From assembly GCA_029099685.1 (NCBI GenBank), contig JAQXOO010000002.1, positions 1 through 64,000 on the forward strand: a stretch of 64,000 nucleotides of DNA, written 5' to 3'. The notes under the pieces are model-generated. The model was not told the DNA's origin and ran no database searches. It saw only the letters and a list, made by a program, of their open reading frames with translations. Below are positions 56,783 through 64,000 of the stretch, piece by piece. The stretch is from Clostridia bacterium. Its GTDB lineage: Bacteria > Bacillota > Clostridia > Oscillospirales > Butyricicoccaceae. Both the position numbers and the translations under genes were made by a program. Each line of letters begins with the position of its first letter. Within the stretch, counting starts at the first letter, position 1.

Positions 56783-58147
56783 ATGAAAGTTGACGTTTTG
56801 GTGGCGGAGATCGGCTCCACCACCACAGTCGTGAACGCTTTCCACCGGCTGGGTGAAGCCCAGCCGGTGTTCCTGGGTCAGGGCCAGGCGCCCACCTCGG
56901 TGCTGCAGGGCGACGTCTGTGTGGGCCTGCAGGGCGCCATGGACGACCTGTGCCGCCGCCAGGGCTGGCCGGACCTGCAGTATGATGCCATGCTGGCAAC
57001 CTCCAGCGCGGCAGGCGGCCTGCGGATGACTGTCCACGGCCTGGTCTATGATATGACCGTCCGGGCCGCACGGGAAGCGGCGCTGGGCGCGGGCGCCAAC
57101 CTGCACCTGGTCACCGCCGGCATCATGCAGGAGGAGGACCTGGAGGACCTGCGGGACATCAACCCCAACCTGATCCTCATCGCGGGCGGCACCGACTACG
57201 GTGAGCGCAAGACTGCCCTGGAAAACGCCCGGCTTATCCGGGAGTTGGGGCTGAACGTGCCGGTCATTTATGCCGGAAACGTGCAGAACCAGGCCCGGGT
57301 GCAGCGGATCTTTGCCGATGCCCCCGCCGAATGCTACGTGGTGGAAAATGTCTATCCCCGGCTGGACGAGCTGAACATCGAGCCGGCCCGAAAGGTCATC
57401 CATCAGGTGTTTGAAAAGCACATCATCCACGCCCCCGGCATGGAGCGGGTCCGCACCATGGTCACCGGTTCCATCATCCCCACCCCCGGCGCCGTCATGG
57501 AGTGCGCCAAGCTGCTCTATGAGCTGGTAGGCGACCTGGTGGTGCTGGATGTGGGCGGTGCCACCACAGACGTACACTCCGTCACCGAGGGCAGCGAGGA
57601 GATCGCCTCCATCCAGCTCTCGCCCGAGCCCATGGCCAAGCGCACTGTGGAGGGAGACCTGGGCGTGTTCGTCAATGCCCGCAGCATGGCCAAACAGATC
57701 GGTATGCACAACCTGGAAAAGGAGATCGGCCGGGACCCCGCGCCCATCTTTGCGCATTACAAGGCCATTCCCGACACTCCGGGGCAGTTTCTGCTCACCG
57801 AGACCCTTGCCTGGCACGCGGCCTCTGACGCTCTGGAGCGGCACTGCGGCCGGTTCCGGTACACCTACGGCTCCAACGGCCGCCAGACCTTTGCCGAGGG
57901 CAAGGACCTGACCAATGTAAAATATCTGGTGGCCACCGGCGGCGCTTTGACCCGCCTGCCGGGGCGAAAAGCCATCATGGAGCGGCTGTGTCACCTCAAC
58001 GACGGCGGGAAGCTGCTGTTCCCCAAGGCGCAGAACCTCCGCCTGCTGGAGGACAGGCAGTATTACATGGCGTCCCTGGGCGTGCTGTCCCGGTACCACC
58101 GGGAGGCTGCCGTGGCGCTGCTGAAGCAGGATATGGAGGTAGAATAA
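56783..58147 (+). CDS. MutL/GlmL-type reactivating factor for the aminomutase
   Basis: MKVDVLVAEIGSTTTVVNAF..., VVLDVGGATTDVHSVTEGSEE (ASKHA ATPase), VATGGALTRLPG. Confidence 0.9.
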   Translation: MKVDVLVAEIGSTTTVVNAFHRLGEAQPVFLGQGQAPTSVLQGDVCVGLQGAMDDLCRRQGWPDLQYDAMLATSSAAGGLRMTVHGLVYDMTVRAAREAALGAGANLHLVTAGIMQEEDLEDLRDINPNLILIAGGTDYGERKTALENARLIRELGLNVPVIYAGNVQNQARVQRIFADAPAECYVVENVYPRLDELNIEPARKVIHQVFEKHIIHAPGMERVRTMVTGSIIPTPGAVMECAKLLYELVGDLVVLDVGGATTDVHSVTEGSEEIASIQLSPEPMAKRTVEGDLGVFVNARSMAKQIGMHNLEKEIGRDPAPIFAHYKAIPDTPGQFLLTETLAWHAASDALERHCGRFRYTYGSNGRQTFAEGKDLTNVKYLVATGGALTRLPGRKAIMERLCHLNDGGKLLFPKAQNLRLLEDRQYYMASLGVLSRYHREAAVALLKQDMEVE

Positions 58148-59209
58148 ATGTTCCCCAGACTGGTCATTGACCTTGAAAAGCTGCGGCACAACGGCCAAAT
58201 GCTCTGCCAAATGGCTGCCGCAGACGGCCTGGACAGCCTGGCCTTCGTCACCAAAGTCTTCTGCGCCATGCCCCCGATGGTGGCGGCGCTGGAGGAGTTG
58301 CCCAACCCCTATCTGGCGGATTCCCGCATTGAAAATCTGGCAAACTATCCTGCTACGGGCAAGCAGAAGATCCTTCTGCGGCTGCCCATGCCCTCTCAGG
58401 CGGAGCAGGTGGCCGCCCACGCGGATATCAGCTTCTGTTCTGAGCCGGCGGCGCTGTCCGCCCTGGACCGGGCGGCGGGGGATCTGGGCAGGCGGCACAA
58501 GGTGGTGCTCATGGTGGACATGGGCGACCTGCGGGAGGGCGTGTTCTTCCGGGACCGGGCGGACCTGCTGGCGCTGGCCCGTCAGGTGGAAGATGCGGCC
58601 AATCTGGAGCTTTACGGCATGGCCTTCAATGTCACCTGCTACGGCTCGGTGATCCCCACCCAGCAGACGCTGGATGATTTCCGGGCGCTGGTCAGGCTGG
58701 TGGAAGAGGATGTGGGCCGCAGGCTGCCCTTTGTGTCCTGCGGCAACTCCAGCTCTCTGTACATGCTGAAGCAGGCGGATTTTTCCGGCTTCAACAACCT
58801 GCGGCTGGGCGAAAGCCTGCTTCTGGGCCGGGAGACCGCCTATGGGGCCGACCTGCCCGGCCTGTATCAGGATGTGGTCATCCTGGAGGCTGAGGTGGTG
58901 GAAAGCAAGGTCAAGCCCTCCTATCCCATTGGCAAGATCGGCGTCAATGCCTTCGGCCAGACGGTGGAGTACACCGACAAAGGCGACCGGCTCCGCGCCA
59001 TCGCCGCTGTGGGTCAGCAGGACATCGACTGCGGCGGCCTGACCCCGCTGACCCCCGGCATGGAGGTCTTTGGCGCCTCCTCCGACCATCTGCTGTTGGA
59101 CGTCACCGGCTGCCCCGTGCAGGTGGGGGACATCATCCGCTTCAAGGTGGATTATTCGGCCGCTCTCCGGGCCTTCACCAGTCCCTACGTGGAAAAAATC
59201 TGCGAATAA
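58148..59209 (+). CDS. orr: ornithine racemase (alanine racemase N-domain family)
   Basis: MFPRLVIDLEKLRHNGQMLCQMAAADGLDSLAFVTKVFCAMP (PLP-lysine); last gene of ord-ort-ora operon. Confidence 0.9.
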   Translation: MFPRLVIDLEKLRHNGQMLCQMAAADGLDSLAFVTKVFCAMPPMVAALEELPNPYLADSRIENLANYPATGKQKILLRLPMPSQAEQVAAHADISFCSEPAALSALDRAAGDLGRRHKVVLMVDMGDLREGVFFRDRADLLALARQVEDAANLELYGMAFNVTCYGSVIPTQQTLDDFRALVRLVEEDVGRRLPFVSCGNSSSLYMLKQADFSGFNNLRLGESLLLGRETAYGADLPGLYQDVVILEAEVVESKVKPSYPIGKIGVNAFGQTVEYTDKGDRLRAIAAVGQQDIDCGGLTPLTPGMEVFGASSDHLLLDVTGCPVQVGDIIRFKVDYSAALRAFTSPYVEKICE

Positions 59210-59214
59210 AAAAT

Positions 59215-59240
59215 ACGCCCTCCGAGGAGGGCGGTTTTGT
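59215..59240 (+). terminator. Terminator of the ornithine operon
   Basis: CGCCCTCC GAGGAGGGCG GTTTTGT. Confidence 0.75.
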
Positions 59241-59244
59241 TATG
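59226..59244. repeat. 19-bp direct repeat (left copy) flanking an AT-rich islet
   Basis: GGAGGGCGGTTTTGTTATG, identical to 60048-60066. Confidence 0.85.
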
Positions 59245-59400
59245 CGCGGAGGACAGCGGTGGATGTAAATTTTCAAACCATTAACAATTATGTACTATTC
59301 AACGAATTGGGAAAATGGTAAAATAAAAGCGTATCATCCTTCTGTTTTGTTGTACAGTTTGACTATGAGGCCTATAAGAAAATGAAAAGGCCGCGCTAAT

Positions 59401-59853
59401 ATGAAAAAAGGATTATCCGTTATGCTTGCTGTCTGTCTGTGTTTTGCGTGCTTACTTGTAGCATCACCTGCAGCATATGCGCAAGATGCAAGAGCTATGC
59501 CGGTTCCGTTTACATTTACGGATAGAGTTGTGTTAAGGCCGAATTTGTAGGATTCGTTCCCTCTTGGAACTGCAGAATTTGATGTTACGATTACGGGTCT
59601 ATACGATGCACAGGGTGACCATGTGTATTCCATCCAATCTGCGACCTGCGTTTACCGTGGCGGTATAAATTGCACTGAGCATGATATGGAGGTCAGTACA
59701 TGGACTACATCAACGGATCGAGGTTATGTGTTCTGGGAGTTGGTGGGTACGCTTACCTTCTCGTGGACGAGCCCTGTGACAGGTGTGCAATATGAAAGTG
59801 TCTTTTATCATGGTCCAGACCAAAGTTTTAGAGCGTATGATTATATGGAGTGA
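59401..59853 (+). pseudogene. secreted protein gene interrupted by an in-frame TAG
   Basis: MKKGLSVMLAVCLCFACLLVASPAAYAQDA...VVLRPNL*DSFPLGTAEFDVTITGLYDAQGDHVYSIQSATCVYRGG...YDYME; TAG at 59548-59550, frame open on both sides. Confidence 0.7.
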
Positions 59854-59999
59854 TGAAAATGAACAGTTTGGCTGGCGTTGTCATTAGCTTTTGGTTTGCA
59901 CTAATAGTCGTTCTTGAGATTGGCATGTTGATAGCGGTGATTGTTTGTGGCGTGATGATTGCAAAGAAGTTGCTGAAAAATGATCATCGCACAAAATAA
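59853..59999 (+). CDS. small (48 aa) single-TM hypothetical protein
   Basis: MKMNSLAGVVISFWFALIVVLEIGMLIAVIVCGVMIAKKLLKNDHRTK; ATG overlaps the stop codon of the preceding ORF (TGATG). Confidence 0.55.
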   Translation: MKMNSLAGVVISFWFALIVVLEIGMLIAVIVCGVMIAKKLLKNDHRTK

Positions 60000-60033
60000 G
60001 ATTCTAGTGCTGTGATGTATTTTGGAAGAAAAA

Positions 60034-60062
60034 GAACCGCCCTCCTCGGAGGGCGGTTTTGT
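60034..60062 (+). terminator. Second terminator, near-copy of the ornithine operon terminator
   Basis: AACCGCCCTCC TC GGAGGGCGGTTTTGT. Confidence 0.8.
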
Positions 60063-60066
60063 TATG
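60048..60066. repeat. 19-bp direct repeat (right copy)
   Basis: GGAGGGCGGTTTTGTTATG, identical to 59226-59244. Confidence 0.85.
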
Positions 60067-60109
60067 TGTTTTTACAGTCCCAACGCGGCGGCTCTTCGGC
60101 CGGAGATGC

Positions 60110-60141
60110 GCGCACATACAGGGTTTGCCCTGTATGTGCGC
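60110..60141. terminator. 14-bp perfect hairpin 3' of the SLH gene
   Basis: GCGCACATACAGGG TTTG CCCTGTATGTGCGC; lacks a strong T run. Confidence 0.55.
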
Positions 60142-60171
60142 CTTTGCCATCAGGGGATCTTTTGTGCCTTC

Positions 60172-63100
60172 TTATTCGTCGCCCAGACAGCGATACAGGA
60201 AGGTCACGATCTGCGCGCGGGTGCAGTCGTTGGCAGGAGAGAACGTGTTGGCAGTCGTACCGCCGGTGATGCCGTTCTCAGCGGCCCACAGGACTGCGCC
60301 TGTGTAGTAAGCGTCAGCCGCCACGTCGGTGAAGGGATTCACGCTGTCGGAGGCGGGAGACTTCTGGCTGCGCCACAAGAAGGTGACGATCTGAGCCCGG
60401 GTGCAGGTGGCATTGGGGCTGAACGCAGTGTCGCTGGTGCCCTTGGTGATGCCGTTCTCCATGGCCCACAGGACCGCGTCGTGGTAGTAGCTGCCCTCGG
60501 CCACGTCGGTGAAGGGCATCGCGTGGCTCTGCGGAGCGGGGCATCCGGCGGCGCGCCACAGGAAGGTGACGGCCTGGGCGCGGGTGCAGGTGGCATTGGG
60601 AGAGAAGGTGGTGGCGGAAGTGCCGGCGGTGATACCCTGCGCAACAGCCCAGTTCACCGCCTCCTCATAGTAGCTGCCTTTCGGCACATCGGTGAAAGGC
60701 GACTCTGCTGCCTCCTGCCAACCGGCATATACGGTTGTGTTGCCGGTGAGCTTCACTTTTGTGATCTTTTCTGTCAAAGCATTGTCTGCATACCAGCCGG
60801 TAAAGATGTACCCGCTGCGTGTGGGCGTGTAAGCGGTGAGGTCAACGGTAGTGCCGGAGCTCTTTCTCAGTGCCGTAATCTCGCTGCCGCCGTTGGTCTC
60901 AAAATGCAGCGTGTAATAGTCAGCACCGGAGTATTCCGGGTACAAATAGATCGTGTAAGTGCGGGTAGTCACACCGTCTGCCGCTGTGATGGTCACAGTG
61001 ACTGTCCGCGTGAAGTAACCACCAGAAATCGAGGCCATGCCGTTTCCGGCCGTTTTGCCGTTGACGGTGACGGTGGCGCTGGGGCTTTCGGTCAGCACGG
61101 TCAGCAGATAGCTGCCGTTTTCCACATCGAACAGCTCTGCCACGCCGTCCTGGTCAAAGCTGTCCAGCGTCAGGGGTAGGCCGTCGATGGTCATAGCGGT
61201 GACGTTGGCGTTGGCGTTGGCATCGGAGGTGTTGGCCGCCGGTTCGCCGTAGCGCAGGACCACGCGGGAACCGCTCTGGGAGAAGGCGACGGGGATGGTG
61301 CGGATCTCCTCGCACGCAAGCGATACAATGCCGATGCTCTGGGTCTCCAGCAGCCGGCCGCTGTTGTCCAGCAGAGCGGCCAGCAGATAGCCGTCGCTGC
61401 CGCTGGGCTGGAGCGTATGGCTGCGGAGCTGGACATTGGCGGTGGAAGTGCCATTGGCGTTGGTCAGTTCCACCGACGTGGTCACGCTGGCGTTGCCGCT
61501 GCGCGCCAGCAGGCTGTGGAAGGTGATGCTCTTCTGGTTGTTCTGGGTGTCGGCCTCGGGCATTTCCACCCAGGTGCCGTCCCGCAGCTGCCGCTCCACG
61601 CGGGCCTTGACGAACAGGGTCACGCCGGAGTCGGGGATCTCGGCCAGACCAGCGTCCTCCATATAGGAGGCGATGTCAAAGTCAAGCTCCTTTGCAAAGC
61701 CGGCGCTGTCGATCCTGCTCAGGTCATCCGAGCCGCTGATCGTGATCTCATAGCCCGTATCCTCCCTGCCGTCCTCGAAATACTTGCCGTTGATGCGGGT
61801 GGAGCAGCTGGGGTCGGTGTACACACCCAGCACCACCTGGCGGCGGGACTTGTTCAGCGCGGCGGCGGACTGGTTATACAGGGTGGCCAGGAAGGTGCGG
61901 TGGCCGTCCTGCTCGCCGGTCACGGTCAGGGTGGAGATGCCCACATCGGGGTAATCCAGATAGACGGTGCCGGTGGCTGTTTTTGTTTTGTTGTCGCTAA
62001 ATGTGGCGGTGACGGTGTAGGCCAGATCATCGATGGTGCTACCGGTTTTGACCACCACGGAGAGGGTCTTGCTCCGGCCGGGCAGCAGGCTCAGGTTGTT
62101 GAAGGTCTGGGTCTCATCGCCCAGAGTCACTCTGATGCTGTCGATGGCGTGGATGCCCTGGTTGGCCACGGTGAAGTTCACCGGGACATAGCTGTTGGTG
62201 GCCAGCGTGGTATAGTCCACCGTGGTGGAGACGACTTCCACAGCGTCGGTATAGGTCTCAGAGGCGCTGAGGAGGTTCACAGTCTCCTTGGGGACCTTGG
62301 CTGTGAAGGTCTTCTCCACGCCATCGATGGTGTAGGTGTACTCGACCTCCTCATAGGTGCTCGGATTCTTCTCGTCCACCGTAAGGTAGGTGCTGGCCTG
62401 GAGCACCGCCCGGACATCGGTGCCCCTCTCGGTATAGGCATCGATGGAATTCAGGTAGGTGCTGTCGGGCAGGGCGGCCACCTCCACGGCGGCGGAAGCG
62501 CCGTAGCTGGGTTCCTCCGCACTGCCGAAGTTGCTGAACTTGATGGCACGGATCACGTCGTTGTCCGCGCCGCCGGTATTGGCATCGTTCCACAGCAGGG
62601 ACAGCTCATCCAGGCTGTCCGCGCCCTTGACAAAGGTAAACTTGCCGTTGAAGGACTCGGTGGAGACCATGTCGCTGAGGGAGGCGGGCAGGTCGTTGTG
62701 GGGTGCGCCGTTTGTGTCGATGGTCAGCAGGCCGATATCGCCCTGGTCATCCGGCTCCCGATACCAGCCCAGCACGAAGCGGTCGCCGGCGGTGGTGAGA
62801 TGGGGATCGGCATCGGTATAGTTGTTGGTGGTGACCCGGACGGTCTTGACGGCATCCTCTGCATTGCCGGAATCGGTGTTCACCAGGGCGTAATAGATCT
62901 CGGTGTCTGCCGCCTTGTCATCGGTATCCTCCACCGTGTAGGCGACGAGGGCGGTGCCATCGATCATCTCGATGGACATACTGCTGACGCTGCCGGAGCT
63001 GCCGTTGTAGAGCGTGTAGGTTTCCTCGCTCCAGCTGTCGTTTTCGTAGATCTTGAACAGGATGCGGTTTTCGGTGTAGGTCAGCAGACTGTCGCCCTGC

Positions 63101-64000
63101 TGCACCGAGCGCCAGGCCGCCACGGCCTTGGAGCCGTCGGCGCTGATGGCGATAATGGGGGTGAGCTCCTGAGTGGCGTTTTGGGTCAGGCGGGTGGTGG
63201 CCCACTTCTCGGCCTCGCCGTCCCAGATGGAGGCCACTACCTCCAGACCGCGGGTGAGAGCAAGCTGCTCTTCCTGGGTGACGGTGGCGCCGGGGCTGAG
63301 ATCCAGGTGGGCGCTCTGCCGCAGCCAGATGGCGGCGGCGTGATATTGATCGCCGTCAAAGTCCAGGTTGCTGTCGCCGTAGCCGTCAAAGCCGGTGGGG
63401 CTGTCGATGGCGGTGCCGTCGGGGAAGCAGTCGCCTTCCGCCCGGGAATAGCGCACCTCCACATCCTCCACGTTCGTGCTGTCTGCGTCGGAAAGGTAAA
63501 CGAGGATGCTGCCGTCATCCGAGATCATGGGCATGGAGAAGGGGTAGGAGTTGGTCTGAACCAGGTCGAGTTTGTTCGGATTGTCCAGACTCATGAGGGA
63601 AATTCCGCTGTCCCCGCCCAGCCAGATGCGGTCGCCCTCTTCGAGGTACTCACGGCTCTGTACCCGGACTTCGCCGCCGCTGGTGGCAACGACTACCTGA
63701 CGGTCCAGAGACTGGGCGCTGTAGGAGCTGATCTGGGTGTTTTTTCCGTCGATCCAGCCGGTTTTGTAGCCGCTTTGGTTCGCGGCCCAGGACTCGGTGA
63801 TCTCGTTATAATCCTCATCTTTGGGCAGCTTCCATTGCTTGCCCACGGTGATGGATACGAGGTCGAATTTCAGCACCATGGAGCTGACGCCAACCTTCTC
63901 CCGCAGGCCGATCTTGCCGTCCAGCTGGATGAAATCGCCCTTGCTGCTGCCCTCTTCATCCCCCCGGCTCAGAATAAGGCTTTCGGTGTTCAGCTCCACG
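60172..64000 (-). CDS. large surface protein with CARDB-like and Listeria-Bacteroides (InlB-B) repeat and three C-terminal SLH domains (N-terminus beyond window)
   Basis: FTDVPKGSYYEEAVNWAVAQGITAGTSATTFSPNATCTRAQAVTFLWRA x3; YTLHFETNGGSEITALRKSSGTTVDLTAYTPTRSGYIFTGWYAD. Confidence 0.92.
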   Translation of the reverse strand, partial: VELNTESLILSRGDEEGSSKGDFIQLDGKIGLREKVGVSSMVLKFDLVSITVGKQWKLPKDEDYNEITESWAANQSGYKTGWIDGKNTQISSYSAQSLDRQVVVATSGGEVRVQSREYLEEGDRIWLGGDSGISLMSLDNPNKLDLVQTNSYPFSMPMISDDGSILVYLSDADSTNVEDVEVRYSRAEGDCFPDGTAIDSPTGFDGYGDSNLDFDGDQYHAAAIWLRQSAHLDLSPGATVTQEEQLALTRGLEVVASIWDGEAEKWATTRLTQNATQELTPIIAISADGSKAVAAWRSVQQGDSLLTYTENRILFKIYENDSWSEETYTLYNGSSGSVSSMSIEMIDGTALVAYTVEDTDDKAADTEIYYALVNTDSGNAEDAVKTVRVTTNNYTDADPHLTTAGDRFVLGWYREPDDQGDIGLLTIDTNGAPHNDLPASLSDMVSTESFNGKFTFVKGADSLDELSLLWNDANTGGADNDVIRAIKFSNFGSAEEPSYGASAAVEVAALPDSTYLNSIDAYTERGTDVRAVLQASTYLTVDEKNPSTYEEVEYTYTIDGVEKTFTAKVPKETVNLLSASETYTDAVEVVSTTVDYTTLATNSYVPVNFTVANQGIHAIDSIRVTLGDETQTFNNLSLLPGRSKTLSVVVKTGSTIDDLAYTVTATFSDNKTKTATGTVYLDYPDVGISTLTVTGEQDGHRTFLATLYNQSAAALNKSRRQVVLGVYTDPSCSTRINGKYFEDGREDTGYEITISGSDDLSRIDSAGFAKELDFDIASYMEDAGLAEIPDSGVTLFVKARVERQLRDGTWVEMPEADTQNNQKSITFHSLLARSGNASVTTSVELTNANGTSTANVQLRSHTLQPSGSDGYLLAALLDNSGRLLETQSIGIVSLACEEIRTIPVAFSQSGSRVVLRYGEPAANTSDANANANVTAMTIDGLPLTLDSFDQDGVAELFDVENGSYLLTVLTESPSATVTVNGKTAGNGMASISGGYFTRTVTVTITAADGVTTRTYTIYLYPEYSGADYYTLHFETNGGSEITALRKSSGTTVDLTAYTPTRSGYIFTGWYADNALTEKITKVKLTGNTTVYAGWQEAAESPFTDVPKGSYYEEAVNWAVAQGITAGTSATTFSPNATCTRAQAVTFLWRAAGCPAPQSHAMPFTDVAEGSYYHDAVLWAMENGITKGTSDTAFSPNATCTRAQIVTFLWRSQKSPASDSVNPFTDVAADAYYTGAVLWAAENGITGGTTANTFSPANDCTRAQIVTFLYRCLGDE

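Noticed and set aside
54407-59089. 1560-aa antisense ORF over the ornithine operon
   Set aside because: Shadow ORF produced by high GC3 on the coding strand; low-complexity His/Gly/Val-rich translation, no domains, and the opposite strand encodes well-recognised enzymes.

Overview
The window is about 64 kb of GC-rich chromosome, probably from an anaerobic Oscillospiraceae-like Firmicute (taxonomy inferred from gene content only). It opens with the end of an rRNA operon: 5S rRNA followed by tRNA-Asn, tRNA-Lys and tRNA-Asn. Housekeeping blocks follow: rimM-trmD, thrC next to a PGAM-like putative homoserine kinase, pncB, deoD, ung, a CDF transporter, and a de novo purine operon (purE-C-F-M-FNT-purN-purO-AICARFT-purD-purL-folD) preceded by a recognisable ZTP riboswitch. 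The most interesting content is what looks like a complete cyanophycin-to-ornithine catabolic system. It comprises: arginase; an exported lipoprotein cyanophycinase with three C-terminal repeats; an M14/aspartoacylase-family (CphZ-like) hydrolase; a second, cytosolic cyanophycinase; a serine hydrolase; an Opp-type peptide ABC transporter; an RpiR regulator; and an isoaspartyl dipeptidase. About 20 kb downstream is the full oxidative ornithine fermentation operon (ord-ortA-ortB-oraS-oraE-reactivase-ornithine racemase), divergent from a PucR-family regulator. A perfect 15-nt sequence (TAAAGTAAATACTTT) containing an inverted repeat occurs upstream of both the exported cyanophycinase and the rpiR/opp divergent promoter, suggesting one regulon. 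Two AT-rich islets (about 10.8-12.0 kb and 59.24-60.06 kb) carry orphan genes. The right edge holds a truncated SLH-domain surface protein. No searches were run; family calls come from reading the translations.
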